Counted from the stretch's first letter, positions 1 to 37,195 are shown. The stretch is 64,000 nucleotides of DNA from Syngnathus acus (GCF_901709675.1 NC_051101.1:4546501-4610500), one strand, 5' to 3'. Notes: a model not told the origin generated them from the sequence alone. Made by a program: numbers and translations.

Positions 1-616
1 TATGATGTGCTAACACAAGTACACACCCACACACGTATGTATGGAATGTCCTTCCATTTACACGCATTCTACAATATTGGTTAACATTGTCCTATTGTTA
101 ATGATCAACAATGACTCAGAGGAGGGAACAACCACACATCACAGTCAATAGTCACTAGCTCTTTCTCTCTCCTTGCAGTGTGCTTCATGATTCTGATACC
201 GTACTTCCTAACTCCTGAGCCCTCTCGCTCTCTCTCTCATGCTTCCCAGTCCGTATGAATGTCAGGCACATTATACACAGAGGTGTCCTCTCTCTGGTTC
301 CTTTGGAACCAATCAGCAAAAAAACTTCTCTGTCGTTAGCACATGCCCTTTTGTCTGCTGGTCGCTCGTAGTGTTTTAGGAAACATACACCAGTGACCCC
401 TCACCTTTATAGAAGGAGGATAGAAGTTTGAAAATCCTCCCCGAGCACTTGCCACTGCAATGGAAGCACATATTTAAAATATATCCATGCATTTCATCCT
501 GATAGTGCACCAAGCTGCTTTTGCATACATTGCAGACACAAGCACATGGTCAGGGCAAATCTTTGGAAATCTCCCTGCGCAATCCAGCGTAATAATGTAC
601 GCTGCCGCATTAACCC

Positions 617-680
617 GCGGTAAAGGATTTTTGAGTGTCTAGAAAAGTGCTATATAAATTATTATTATTATTATTATTAA
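617..680 (+). repeat. Retroposon 3' tail with (ATT)n
   Basis: GAAAAGTGCTATATAAATT followed by ATT repeats looks like the 3' end of a fish SINE/LINE of the kind ending in 'agcgctatataaat' plus a simple tail. Confidence 0.45.
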
Positions 681-744
681 CAACGAGTGCACATTTGAAT
701 AACAAAATGCACTCAGAGCAAAGCACAGCTCTTTATGCTAGGTC

Positions 745-1015
745 ACAGCTATCAAACTCAAGGCCCGGGGGCCAGATACGGCCCGCCACATCATTGTATG
801 TGGCCCGCGAAGACAAATTGCGCATCAAATTCGTGTCATTACTAGAATTGCAAATTGTCTTCACTTTTAATAATGTCTTTTTTTTTTAAATATTTGACCA
901 GTTTTTACTCGTCTGATTTGAAAACGAGTTATTTGTCAGTTTGTTTTGTAGCTTTTACTGTATATAATATGAGGTGCTCATACATTTATTTGGGTTGACA
1001 GTCATAATGGCGGTG
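745..1015 (+). mobile_element. Non-autonomous DNA-element-like repeat ('ggcccg' family), copy 1
   Basis: Starts ATCAAACTCAAGGCCCGG and contains ATGTGGCCCGCGAAGACAAA and GGGTTGACAGTCATAATGG. The same blocks in the same order recur at 48061-48360. The termini resemble hAT-type repeats, but the family is not confirmed. Confidence 0.45.
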
Positions 1016-1297
1016 ATGCAGCGGAATCAGGCTCACATACAATACATCTTTATTAATGACACACACATTTTTAGTCAGTTTGAAAATTTCCAAATGGTTT
1101 CACCAATATCATCCTTTGTAAGTTCGTGATAAGATACGCCGCTGTGACAAGCATTTAACGGTGACTGACACCTTCAGCCCCTTGTGTTCAATTAGCTTGT
1201 AGTGCATTAGAAATTACAGGCTAATTGTCAGCTGGCATAGGAGTGCAAGACAAGCCCTCATGTTGATACCTCAGGGAGATGATAAGATTGTGGAAAC

Positions 1298-1315
1298 TGG
1301 GGGGGGGGGGGGGGA
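1298..1315 (+). repeat. Poly(G) tract
   Basis: A run of G in otherwise unique sequence. Length errors are likely here. Confidence 0.7.
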
Positions 1316-2318
1316 CGTGCACTTTGCTGCTAACGCAGACCATGAGCACATGCATGCAGTATGTTTGCTCTGTATAGTGTTTAGGACAGCCCACATCACG
1401 GCATACTGCATTCAATATTTATAGGATATCACATTACCTTTGAACACGAAAAATCAGAACACCTCCTTTTGGACTCTGCTGCCGTGTGTCATTTTAGTGT
1501 GGTTGATCTGGACAGAATCAATTTGAAAAAAAATAAAATGAGACTTGCATAAAGTGTTAATTCAGTGAAATTCAGTTTTTTGTTGTACTTTTTTTTTATC
1601 CTTGAGAATTCCAATATGTCTTCAAATTGTTGCCCTCTTTCTTTATCATATTGATATCATGATTTTCAAAGCTTCAGATATTTGTCCATTTCTTGGCCCT
1701 CATGTTTTTGAAATGCTCACATTCCTCTTATTTTTAGCCTCTTCCCATCTCCAGTCTTTGTCCACCTTTCCTTTTCCATCTTATCACATTCCATTGGGTG
1801 GGGAGGGGAAGTGAGGGCGTATCCACCCACACGAGCGATCATCAGTCTATTCATGCTATTTTAGCTGTGCCAAGCTCTCGGATGGGCCACAGCCTCCACC
1901 TGCAGAAAAACATCTGATCCGCCAGAAAAGTTATTGTAGCACTGAATCTTCACCAAGTCAGATGCATACATGCATCACTGTGCAAACATAATCACACCAC
2001 TGATAATAACTAATTCACCAGCAGCAGGGAGGACAAAGGTGAATTGTTTAATTCTGGTATTATTCCAGGGTGTGTACAATGTGTGAAGCAGGGAGGGGTT
2101 GATGAAAAGTCTTCGAGGTTTAAAGGGAAGGTGAATGATTGAAATGTCCCAGGTTGTGCTCTGTTGTTAATATAGTTAGGTGGCGTCATCGTGCAATAAT
2201 AACATCATAATCCCATCTGGAATGAAAAACTGGGGCTGTGTTCTACAGTGATTGAGGCCATTTCCTGTCTGTCCGTGTGTGTGTGCGTGCGTGTCTGTCT
2301 GTGTACATGAGGGAGGGG

Positions 2319-2456
<138 letters not shown>

Positions 2457-4139
2457 CTATGGTAGTGCATTTTAAATAGCTGTGACTGCAGGAGGCAGAT
2501 ACAGGATCATACTGCAGCGCTGACACCGTCTTCAGTCCTCCTCTTCCTCCTTCACCCTCTCCAACCCCTCCCCTACTCTCTGTCTGCATCTCAGCAGAAT
2601 TATCACCACAAACACACACAGACAGACAGTGTGACACGCGCATACACACGCATGCACGCACACACATACACTCTATCGAGAGATGTCGTATTAAGTGTGA
2701 TAATATGCAGCCACAAATCATATTCAATACACAGGATGTGGAAACAACACAGACAATCCTCTTTCATCTTTAAAAAAAAATGCAAACGCAATATGGGTGT
2801 CAAGGAGGAGGCAACAACAGCCACTTGAAACACACGCGCACACTATCACAAGTGGAATTTTCTAATCAAATGTCATTCCATGGGTGTATTATACCTTTTC
2901 AGTTCAAATAAGAATGTGATGTTTATTATTAGAAAAACAGGAAATTAGCTGTAATTTAACCTTGACAGACGTGATTTGTTTTACTGGTGACAATGACCCT
3001 TTCACATACAGCTGTCACAAGGCAAGTAAAAAATACACCCTAGGTGAAGCTTGGTACTGTACATCACATACAGGAAAGACTTTGTGTGTCCTCACATTTC
3101 AAAGAGAGTGTGTGTATATGATGAAGGGCAAAAAAGCTAGAGTAATTATTGTGTACATTCATGGGCCACAAATATAGGGTTACACTAAGAGGCCTTGGAA
3201 ACCTTTGAAATTAAAAACAAGGGTTAGGGTTACAACAAAACAGACCAAACATTACACAAGAGAATATTAAATGTAATTCCATATTGAATGTCATAACTGT
3301 ATTTAATCTTCTTATGTGAGGCAAGGGCATGCAATGATTCTTTGCGTTGATGGTCCCATATTAGAGGAGCGTGTTTTCCGTCATGAATGATGGTGTCATA
3401 ATTAACTCTGTGCCCTGAACATGTTGCCTGTCTGACATTGTGTCTGACATTGAATTTGCTGATGGACAACTGCTCAGAGGCATGTGATGAGAATGCTGGG
3501 GAAGCTACTGAGGCCATGCACCATGTGATATTGATTATCTTTTGTTGGCCTATCTGTGCAGCTCCTTGCCCAAAAGGAATTACCTCGTATTATTGTTTAA
3601 AGTGAAGTGCTATTACTCAAATTGGTTGAAGTGAAGCATAGCATTTCCTCACTGGGTTTGACCACATCATGTGGGGCAAACTGAATGAGATGATCTGTTT
3701 CTATCATGACCTTTTGAATGGAGTTTAAATTAAAATTATAATCTGATGCATTGTTTTTATGGCCACTTAAAATATTGATCCGTAACTCTTTTGGGCAGAA
3801 CTAATTATTCTGACATGCAGAGCGACCAAATATACTGGAAATACAGTAGTAGTAGAAGAAGCTATAGCGACTTCTGTATCAACAAAACATTGCTCCATCA
3901 ATTTCTACTTTAAACGTTGGCACTAACAAGTTCATCAAAATCTTCACCAATCACAACTTTCTGCCTGAGGAGCTCTGAACCGCTTAGTCTAGCTCTATCT
4001 TGAATTCTTCTTTCGCTTCTAATTCATATCCTGCCCGAGGGTCATAGCATCACCACTAATTACATTAAAAATAAATACAAGGCTGATTTCAAGATTAAGT
4101 CTCATCACTTTACTGTCATACACCTTTTTTGAATTTGTC

Positions 4140-4440
4140 TACACTGTTTGTACTGTGTCCTCTCTGCATCCATTGCAGCCTGGTCATCCTGGATTAGGGA
4201 CCTTCCCATCTGTGGTCTCTTCTCAAGGTTTCTCATTTCCCCTAGCTGGAGTTTTGAGTTTTTCCTTGCCCTCTTGGGAGTTTAAGATCAGCGGATGTTT
4301 GAGAATATTTGCCATTTTTCACATGTCCTGAGTGTTGTTAGTCACCTAAATGTTGAACAGAGGCTGTGATTTACCGAAGTCAAATTCCTTGTTTGGCACG
4401 CTCAAACATGGCAAATAAAAAACTCTTGAATCTTGAATAC
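4140..4440 (+). mobile_element. Non-LTR retrotransposon 3' UTR fragment
   Basis: Sequence of the type CATCCATTGCAGCCTGGTC ... GAGTTTTTCCTTGCC ... followed by GAAGTCAAATTCCTTGTTTG ... AATAAAAAACTCTTGAATC, ending in a short TTGAATC repeat. These blocks are typical of 3' ends of fish LINEs. The exact family is not determined. Confidence 0.5.
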
Positions 4441-5144
4441 TTAACTCACTCTTCCTTTCAGATAACTCCTATTTATTTCTCTCAGCATCAACACTATAGT
4501 AAAAAAATTTGAACCATCATAAGCTTTAAGCCTTACTGCTTGTCCACCTGCTCTACTGAACGCGCAGTATAGCTACTTTTGTCCAAATCATCATTTCCTG
4601 TTATAGTCCCAACATTAAAAATCCCTTCATTCAGTTTAAGGTTCTGTGTTCTTTATTTTTTTGAACCTATGAACCCACTTTCTTTCTTTCCTTTGTCTTT
4701 GACACACAGTAGCTGAATTTCCACTGACACCTTGTAAGGTATTGGCGCTGTTTTTAACCTGAGGCACAACCGATCTGGTACGAAATTCTTTGGATGAAAT
4801 CTCAGAATTGTTTGTGAATACACACACACCTCAAGATAATATATTTCATTCTACTTTCAAATTCTACTACTAGAAATGCTTTTTTTCCCCCCAGTTCACA
4901 GTCAAACAAAAGACAACACATAAATCGTGTGTGTCAATCTTATAATCAGGGTGTGTTGTGTTCATTCTACCGTGTGTTTGACTTTCCTACTCATGCCATA
5001 GACAGCTGTTGTTTGCAATGTTCCAAGCGCTCAAACCCACTTTGTAATTAGACTGTCTTAACTGTTAAGAGGTGGGGGGGAACAGCACTACCAGCATAAT
5101 CAGATTCTACCCACCCCCAACCATTTTTAAACACGCATGCACGC

Positions 5145-5147
5145 ACG

Positions 5148-5184
<37 letters not shown>
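5145..5184 (+). repeat. (CA)n microsatellite
   Basis: A run of CA with a few interruptions at its start. Confidence 0.9.
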
Positions 5185-5187
<3 letters not shown>

Positions 5188-5707
5188 ATACCCTCAATCG
5201 AGAAGGCATCAAAACAGCTGACATTAAAATGTGCTCTTTTGAAAGTAGACCTAAGCAGTGTGTCTGTGTGTACGTTCATAATTAGTCAGTTGTCAAACAT
5301 ATGTACATATCAGTTCATAAATGAAACCTGTTGCCTCAAGAAAAAAAATGTCAACAACACACAATCAAACCACAATTCATAAAATCAATGTTACTAATTA
5401 AGATGGTCTCAGCTATTATGAGGAAATTCAATCTGTCATTTTAATTCAAAGGCAAGGTCTTTGAAGGAAGCAATAATAGATGGCAAGGCTGCATATTTCC
5501 CCACATAGCGAGGGGGATGGGTGTTTTTGAACTCCTCCTTCTTCCTCTGTCTTTTTGCACTGTCTTTCCCCACATCTTTGTTCAGTGGCTGCCCAACTAA
5601 AATAAGCCACCTCTCTCTGAATGAAAGTATAAAAGAATTTTTTGAAAGTGGCTGGAAAGTAGTCAATGTGCTTTTTTTCACCGGTTCTAATTTGCAGTAG
5701 GGCCTAC

Positions 5708-5735
5708 AGCTTTATTTATTTATTTATTTATTTAT
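5708..5735 (+). repeat. (TTTA)n microsatellite
   Basis: About seven TTTA units. Confidence 0.85.
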
Positions 5736-7330
5736 GGTAATGTGGGTGTGCTTCTGACAGTAAATTGTTGTTTGTGAGAGGGTGAATAAGTGAATGAAGA
5801 AATAGCTTGTTCTTTTTATTTTAAATTAGAAAACCTCAGAATTGAAGCATAAAGTATGTATTTGATATAGGCCCCTGTTATCCTCATGAGTTTCACACTT
5901 TCTATTTTAAATCTGTTTTATAATGCATCTGTTATTGCTACAAACAACTTTTTTACAAGAATTAAGATCATCACGGGCCTTACGTTTTGCACTCTCGTCT
6001 ATCACTGGAATAATGCAAGTGGCTGTGGTACATCTCTTAATTTAAAACCAATGATGACACACAACAGTATATTTCTTTATCTATATGCAATGGTTGGGCA
6101 GGGACATAGGCAGCCATTCAACACCCCACCTTTGTCCCAGCTCCCTCACAATGCATCCATTCCTCTCACTTTTAAATCACTTAAAAGCATGACAAATGTG
6201 CATTGGAAATTCCAGAGCGTCCCCACTGAAAGCATTTGAAAATCTCACACTCTTCTCTTGTTCAAAATTGCGTTGTGCTAACTGGACACACATCTTGGTG
6301 AAAATTTGTTGTTTAATTTGCGGACACCCTCAATCTGTAGATAAAATATTTACTGTAACAAAGAACCAGTGACAAGGGTGTCTCTGTAGAATGGTGTTAT
6401 CTGTTTCAGTTGGGGGAGTTGTTGCATTGTGATATGGCTGATGACATTCACTGTGTCTGTTTACTGGTAAGAAAGGAGTTCTGTGGTTGCAAAGTGATTC
6501 CAGAACACTGAAGCGGTTAGACTGAAACCCAAAACAAAGGACTCTTGTCCACAACACTAATCAGATAGAAACTTTTCTTCACAGACTGGGAATTATTGTG
6601 TATTTCAACCATGTGATAAGCCATCAGGCATGGTTGCACACTGTTTACTTGTTTTGGATTTTGGTGACAAAGAAGATATAGGTATGTTTTATGCTTAGTA
6701 TTTAGCTGGAAACATATTTCACTATGCACAGAGTTTACATTTACAGCATTCCACTTTAAGGTATACTTCATGACTCCTACAACAATTCTGAATGTTTTGC
6801 ATTCCACAATAATTCATGATGTGAAGTAATTTATCATGTTTACCACCACATGAAAAGTAGATTTATTTTTTGGGTGGAACTTATTTGGGTCACTCACAGT
6901 TTGTTCTCCCCACTTCATTCCCTGTAACATTTACATAACATGTAACTCACATTTTTGTTATAATCCACTAAGTGCAAGTCAGTCATTGGCCAAATGTCTG
7001 CCTCTGCAACGTGACGATACTCCTTCAACTCAGGGTTCTCAACTTTACATTCAATAAGGAAGAGTGTTTTTTTATACTTGCCACTTGATAACATATACTC
7101 GGTACAAGCAGATTACTGACATTCTTTTGAAATGCATACCTTCCTTTATACTGTAACAACATTCTTGCGCATTACAGCTTCTTTTGTTCTTGCCCTAATT
7201 ATAGTCTTCTTTGGAGGCTTAACAGAGAGCAAAACATTCACTTTCTCTGCCGCCCTCCTCCAGAACTCACAACTATCTGACTGACGCAACACATTCTCCA
7301 TAAATTTTAGAAAAATTTGTATTTGTCATG

Positions 7331-7334
7331 CACA

Positions 7335-7371
<37 letters not shown>

Positions 7372-7380
7372 GCACACACT
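7331..7380 (+). repeat. (CA)n microsatellite
   Basis: Interrupted CA run (CACACGCGCA at its start). Confidence 0.9.
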
Positions 7381-7929
7381 GCATTTGCATTGCGTTTGCA
7401 TCTGCATTTGATGAATAACAGTAGTGGACAGAGAAAACATTTTTATTTACATGTTAATGCTACATTCATTTTCCATGCAGCTGTTTTAAAATAATACATT
7501 GGCGGACAATAAATTCCTCTTTTTGTGTATTCAAACTTGCATTACTCACAGCCAGTAGCACTTTAATAGATTCTGACAGTTGGGGAGAAAAATTCAAAGT
7601 GTCATCTTTAAAAAGAGACTAAAATGCAGATACCCCAAATGGTTCAAGAACACCTTCAAATTTACTCTGGGTGTACCGTTTTAGGCGTTTTAGGGTAAAA
7701 ATGACAGGAATCATACTGCTGTTTGCTTTCACTCAACTTGCAGCCCAACTGAAAGCATAGTTGCCCGACCAGTATAACTTATCTCAGTTGGCACAAATTC
7801 AACTTCTCACATGAGTAGTATATCAACAAGTGGCTACTATCACTACATGCAACAAACTAGTAAATTGGCCAGCATAAGTTTGTGGTCTGTTAAACATTCC
7901 TGTTGGAAAATTGTAGCTGTTATTTTAAC

Positions 7930-7979
7930 GTTATGTTATGTTATGTTATGTTATGTTATGTTATGTTATGTTATGTTAT
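7930..7979 (+). repeat. (GTTAT)n microsatellite
   Basis: About ten exact GTTAT pentamers. Confidence 0.95.
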
Positions 7980-10398
7980 AAATAACCACCACCAAACTCT
8001 GGTGTTGACTTGCCACTAAGTCTTTGTGGTGAACTGTGCGTATCGCTTAAGGTTTGTTGTTTTTCACCAGCTACCTTGTGCTCTCACGTGCCTTCCCTTC
8101 CACTGAACTCAAGTATAAGCTTTTTCTCTTCATTTCACTGTCGCGAAAATGCATAATATCTACTAAAATGCTTTGATATCAACTAGAAATTGCTCTTTCT
8201 AACTTTCCCATTGAGCAAACACCCCAGCGAGGGAAGACGTGATGGTGTTTTCAATTGGAATTTAGAGCTTGTGACACTGTACCACGAGAGTTGCGTGCAC
8301 TCAGCGTTTCTCAGCCTTTTAAATGTGGAACAAAACACGTCGTGTTGACATGATTGGCAGATAGCATTAATTTCCTCTGGCTTGTAAGATGCGTCTGCCT
8401 TGCTGAGTTGGCAATCTGGTTTCAGGAAGAAAAATGATGAAAATTACAACTCAGAAGTGCAATTTATTTTTTGTATAATGTAAATGCAACATTACGCCTC
8501 TGTTTTACCAGAGATTTTTGTCTTGTTACTTTTATGCCTTTATGAAACGGAAGGAGACATGTCCGCTCCATCCCCAGTGCCATCTGCACATATTTCTGGC
8601 ACACAACGCAGAGGTAAACGATAATAGCAAAACATTTGCAGCTAGGGGTAAACCGTCTGCTTTATTCCTGTGATGAGTGACATGAATATAATGTTTTATT
8701 GATGCTAGAGGGTATTACGTCTATTTGTGTCACAGTGTCTGTGCGTCACTGTTTACATTGAGGTATTCAAATCCAGGAGCAACTCCGTCTGCTCACGCAT
8801 GAAAACAGGTTATTCGGAATGTTTCAGGAATAGGATTTTTGACTTAACCCAAATATTGACTGCATGTAAATGTAGTCTGTGAGGAAACCATGGCAATTTT
8901 CTCTTGAGTTTAATGGCATTAGAAAGTGAGAGATAATTTAATGTCTGAAGTGGTAAATTTTAAGTTATTTACCTGTCATTTTAAACATAAACAGCTATAG
9001 AAATATGCTGCTATAAAGACTCTAAAGACTTAAGACTCTGGTCACCCCCTGCTGAAGTATGTAGACTTGAGCTCTCATTTTCTCCCTCGCCACATCTTTA
9101 AATTGAAAGCATTACACAGAAATTTGATTTTGGCTTCCCTCAGCATTTCTTTCTTCTTATTTACTAATTACTTGCTTTGTACTTGCTTATTTACCGTATT
9201 TTTGTCACGCCCCCAGCAACACACAGAGAAGACATCTGCACAACCTCCACTTCTGCAGACCAAACACACTTGTGTCTTTGTTTGGCCTTATCCCCATTGT
9301 CATGTTAATTGCCCGTTTGCTCTGTTTGTGAGTCCCTGCTCACCATCCATCAAAGCGTCTCCCAGTTTTTCGTCTCAAACTGCACATCTCTACCTGTAAT
9401 TAGTTTTGCGTGGGAAAAATATGGATTTACAAAGGAGAAAAAAATATTAGGAAGTCACTGTGGCAGTTCTGTGATTAGCCTTCAACGGTATCTAATTGAT
9501 CCGGGCAATCATGGGGATGTGGGTTTATGTGGTAGGTGGAAAATGACTACATCCTTGTGCATCATACTTGCAGAAGTTGTCGTGCTTTTACAGCATGCAC
9601 ATACAGATATGTACTGCAGATGCATATAGTACCAGACACAAACATAAGAAAGTTATTTTTCTTGCATCTGTGTCTGTAAAAATGAGTGGATGAGGTATCT
9701 GGTGCTTGTTTTTGTAGTATGTGCATTACGGAACTCACAGAAAAATATCGCTGGTGTTGGGCTAAAACCTTGTACCTGCAAAATAGTCACCTTTCAGGAG
9801 CCCCCCCCGCCCCCCCCAAAATGGCAAGTTTGATAAATCATAAAAGAGAGCACTTCAGCTTGATCAATAATTTGAAATATTAATAATAATAATAATAATG
9901 ATAATTCAAACCATCTGTAGTGACCTATTGATGTAGCAATTACATTATAAGATACAGACTTCAGTATCACCAATTATACTAATTATACTTCACTTAGTAT
10001 GTCTTATGTGTCCTTTCATGACTGCAAATGTGCACAATCCTTCAAATGTATAAAATGTATATATTTTTTTCTCAGTTGTGTGTGTGAAGAGTACAGTATA
10101 GATGTGAATGCACTGACCTTTAGTAGCATAAAATGAAAAGAGTCCTCATGCCTTTGGGATTTGGACGGGCTTTTCCTTCGCTGAAGATGGACAGTCATGC
10201 ATTATTGATTATAAAACACTGCTGCATTGCTATTTCATCTGTCAAGCCCACAGCTATTGTGCTTTATGTTACAGCACCTCACCTTTGCATTAATGTGTGT
10301 GACTTGGCTGTAAAGTTTTGTTTGTGTAATGCATATTATCTATTCTCTCTGCCCGCAGTAACACCTGATGGGGAGCTAATGGTACCTATTATCTATCC

Positions 10399-10708
10399 CA
10401 GTGATTCCCAACCTTTATTGATGAAAGCCATACATTCTAAGGTTGAAAACTCTCACAGCACACCACCAGACAAAAATGTCACAAAAAGTAGATACAAGTC
10501 AATTATATACGTTTCACCATCTATTAGAAAACCATTCATTTGTTCTGTCTCCCTCTAAGTAACTGGCATAGGTAGATTAGCAAAAATACATACATTGTTA
10601 TGAATTATTTCTGGGCCATTGAAGTGAAATTCTATAATTTGCCACGGAACACCTTAAGAACTCTCACGGGACACTAATGTGCCTGAGCACACTCGTTGAC
10701 AATCACTG
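10399..10708 (+). mobile_element. hAT-like MITE (CAGTGATTCCCAACC ... CACTG)
   Basis: Begins CAGTGATTCCCAACCTTTAT and ends GACAATCACTG, so the termini are inverted repeats of CAGTGATT. Internally it has the CTCACAGCACACCACC and CTCACGGGACAC blocks typical of a fish hAT-derived MITE. The flanking octamers (ATCTATCC, ATCATCAA) match poorly, so the target duplication has decayed. Confidence 0.6.
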
Positions 10709-12232
10709 ATCATCAACCCATTAATCCCCATTTCTATCTACCTACCAACTCACCTAAATACAGTTCAGTTCTGTGGTTTGTATATTACCGTAATCTAATC
10801 TATTTTATGTTATTGATTTTCTGTTGGAAATGGCTTACAGTCCATTGTGTTCACACACCCCAGCAGCACAGAGAATGTTGCCATGCACGTTACCTTAGTG
10901 CTCCTCCCCTGTGGGGATGGTCACAGGGGGAACTGCCCATGGTGACCGCGGCTGTCACATGCTGTTTTCGTGATGCCAAGGAATGATTGGTTTTGTGGAG
11001 CTGGAGTGTGGACTCTTGACAACGCAATGGTAAATCATGCCACACCTGGGAGAGGAAACATTGGCAGAATGTGAAATCTTGGTGAACAAGGTCACTCCAG
11101 AGGTCATGATGAGATGCCACCTGTCTCTTTGTCATTGCATTTCACAGAGCGGTTGAGTACTGATTAAATTGAGAATGTTACGGCTGAATTTGTTCTTTGT
11201 TTGAGAAGAGCATGACTGTCTGTTTGGCTCTATCATCAATATTGCAATAAACTATCCAAACAAAGAAAGAATATAATGCAAGTGAGTAACATTGAGGAAT
11301 TATTGAAATCCATCAGCCACTCATACAGCAGATATCATCCTGTCAAACATTTTTTTACAGTCTGACCTATGTGTAGTCATGTGTGGAAAAAAAGCTGGCA
11401 AGGATGAGTCTGCCTGACATACCGCATGTTTCCAATGCATGAATTTTGCATGTTGTTTGACAAAACTTTAATGTAGGTTTTCTGGCAAACACATTTGTGA
11501 CAGTTTCATTGATTGATTATTCTTATTCTGAATATGTCAAACGGGAAGAGGCAGTTTAACAGGGAAGGACAATAATTTACAGTTGAGGAAGAGGAAAGGA
11601 TGATGTCATCAATCTTGTTATTCTACAAAATGTAATCAAATTTTTTTATTTTCAGAGATGAGATTTGAGGCCTTTGCTGCGTAGCACTGAGGGGACAGGC
11701 AAGAACACATAATAAACTGCACATAGCAACTAACTTGTTCCCAGAAAACCAAGCCACAAACTTCCCCTTGTTAGCTACAAAAAAGGAAACTGTGTAATGT
11801 TTTGTCCAAGCAGTTGGTTAATATCTCATCAAAACCAAATTTGTATTTAATTTCCCAACAGGGCTGATTGAAAGGTCTTCAATAAGCAAACAAACATGGG
11901 AATTTGGCTAAAACACACCATGTCAGTGAAATAGAATAACCCAGAGGTTATTATTGTTTTTGCTTGTTATAATTACTCTGAATACATGTTATATTTGTGA
12001 ATACCAGATTTTAATCAATTTATTCAAGTTATACTGTATATCTTCTATCTCAAGTCCCCACTCAACAAGCAATGTAAACAACATCCGTTTTGTCAGTCAA
12101 TTTGCTTTTGACAGTGGATTAAAGATTACTCAATGGCTCTCTCTGCTGGTAAATATGGGAAATAAACCACAACGTTAAACGTGCCAACAGGAACAGTAAT
12201 CTTCTTCTGAGCACCCAATCCAATAAAACCCT

Positions 12233-12318
12233 GTTTTGTTTTGTTTTGTTTTGTTTTGTTTTGTTTTGTTTTGTTTTGTTTTGTTTTGTTTTGTTTTGTT
12301 TTGTTTTGTTTTGTTTTG
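12233..12318 (+). repeat. (GTTTT)n microsatellite, about 17 units
   Basis: Perfect pentanucleotide repeat. A reading frame of repeated KQNKT on the - strand is an artefact of it. Confidence 0.95.
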
Positions 12319-13089
12319 AAGTCACCTTGTATGAGAGCATTTTATTGGAGTCTATTTTTGCATATAGTAGCTTTCTTGTGAAGTGTGTAGCCTCACTAGA
12401 CCAAATACAGTAGTAGTAATAATAATAATTGTATTCATATACTGCATCACTTTTAAAAATGTGTTTTTGAAGTGAAGTGCTTTGATAGAGCAGAAAAACA
12501 ACCAAAACTTCTAACAAGTGTAGAAACCTAAACAAATAAAAATAACACAGAACTGAAAAAAATAACTGTCTGAAAAGTTTTTTTTTTAAATTGATGAGGG
12601 AGTGATTGAGATGCCTTAAATTTTTATTGTCTTATATCTTCAGCCAGGTTGCTTCAAAGTCAATGTGCCATGATGCAGAATGCTCTCGGGTCATTTTAGT
12701 TGACCCTTGACTTAGTAACAGGCCCTCACCTGAGGATCTGAGGCTGTGGACTTGCTCATTGACAGGAGGCAGGCTGTTGAAGATGATCAACACATACTTT
12801 GTTGGTGTTCTAAATGTTTTGACACCATCGCACCTGTTATAAATATAAAATGTCTAAAAATCAGCAGGATCGGTCAGGGCACAGAAAAGGGAGTGTTCAG
12901 TCTTATTTTGTACACAAGGGACAGCTTCTTTTTTTTTTCGTGACAAGTCTTGTTTCCTTTTTGCCACAGTTAACACTGTAACAATCACTGTAATAAACGA
13001 GCACAATTGCCTTTGGAATTTGTTTCCACATCTATGTGAGTGGATGAGAGATGGAGCAGAGGAACATGACACGCAAAACAACTTGATAT

Positions 13090-13258
13090 ATTTGAGGGGG
13101 CAAGCAAGACATTGGGAAGTGGAGCGGAGGAAAGAGGCATGAGATAATAAAAATATATGGAATATAATATATTTTGGGGGATTTAGTCAGAGGGGGCACA
13201 ACATTTATTTGAGGGGGCCAGGCCCCCTCTTGCCCCTGCCTAGACCCGGCTCTGGTGA
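13090..13258 (+). mobile_element. G-rich repeat fragment ending CCCGGCTCTGG
   Basis: Several GAGGGGGC blocks and an end like CCTGCCTAGACCCGGCTCTG resemble the terminus of a fish DNA transposon. Family uncertain. Confidence 0.3.
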
Positions 13259-13648
13259 TTATTATTATTATTTTATTGATTTTTAGGTTCACTGTAATCT
13301 TTGCTTTTTAAAGTCTTTATTTTGATACACCCCCATCCTTCAGATCCATACACCGAAGTCTTGCACCCTGCACCCTGATTAAAACATTACTTCTCTGTAA
13401 CCTATTCACATTCAGTTACTTTTGTTTGTGCAATTGTTTTGCCTCTTTGTAGTTTCCACGCTCGTTATGTTTGTAGCGTTGGCGTTTAGAAGAGGAGCAC
13501 CCGTAGAAGCATTACAGGAGGTCAAACAGTAGATGTCTCCCTCGTCGCGCAACTGCGCGTCTTCACTGCAACTCCGCACTACAGATGACAGAAACGCCAT
13601 TTTGAAAGGCAAATTGTTCATAGCACACCCGCTCAGAGAACTGGAACT

Positions 13649-36364
<22,716 letters not shown>

Positions 36365-37195
36365 CTCAACCCAAATCACATAAATCCTAAACAGGTTATA
36401 ACTACACAGTTGAGAGTTTGACAGCAGTTCAGCTGAAGTTTGCCAAACATCTTGCCTTTGAAATTATTTCTTTGAAAAAAAAATTGCCTTCCTAACTCAA
36501 GACTTTCTATTTTCTGTCACTTTTTTTCATCACGTAAAGCTTTGAACAATGTGATTCCCCCACAACAATGATATCTCAGAGAATTTCTTGATTATGGCAT
36601 TAGAATAAACATAATAGTAAATGTTTTCTGTATTGTAAGTCTTAAATGTTAACTTTGCCAGTATTACAGTGGAAGGGTTAATTAATGGACATCTTTGAGT
36701 CTTGTTTTCATAAGTACGGATATCAGTTAGGAGACAAGATTGCTCTTTCAAATGAGAAAAAAAGGGGAAGAAACGAGACTTTTTTGTATTACTATTTTTT
36801 AATAGTCACTGGTCACTGGGACGAATGCAGCCAACGGTACTGCTGGTATGGTTTCCAAAGTAGCATTGCAAGAGCTCATCCCCCACTTAACTGTTTTTTT
36901 TTATTTTTATTACTTGCTTTACTATATTTATGTTAACAATACATATGTATATTGTATTTTTTTTTTCATTTCTGTAGCTCCCTTTGTATATGATGAATTG
37001 TTTTTGTTTATATATTGTACTTTTTTAATTTCTGTAACTCCTTTTGTATATAGCAATATTTGTTTATAGTTGATCTTCCGCAGAATGGTCATCCTGTTAT
37101 ATTACTGTGCTTATTGTAAAGCAGATGTATTTTTTTCTGTTGTTTTCTATTATATAAAGATGAACAAAAGTAATTTTTATACTATCTGAATCTGT
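36365..37195 (+). other. znf236: znf236 3' UTR with possible poly(A) signals
   Basis: An AT-rich stretch without a long frame. The first AATAAA after the stop codon is at 36604-36609. T-rich sequence and an imperfect 60-bp direct repeat (about 36947-37065) follow. The true 3' end could lie at the first signal or further down; no other hexamer stands out before the (AT)n at 37.45 kb. Confidence 0.5.
36947..37065 (+). repeat. Imperfect 60-bp direct repeat, about two copies, znf236 3' UTR
   Basis: ATTTCTGTAGCTCCCTTTGT and ATTTCTGTAACTCCTTTTGT lie exactly 60 bp apart within matching T-rich flanks, which implies a tandem duplication. Confidence 0.75.

Noticed and set aside
12119-12535. 138-codon - strand frame with KQNKT repeats
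   Set aside because: Translation of the (GTTTT)n microsatellite.
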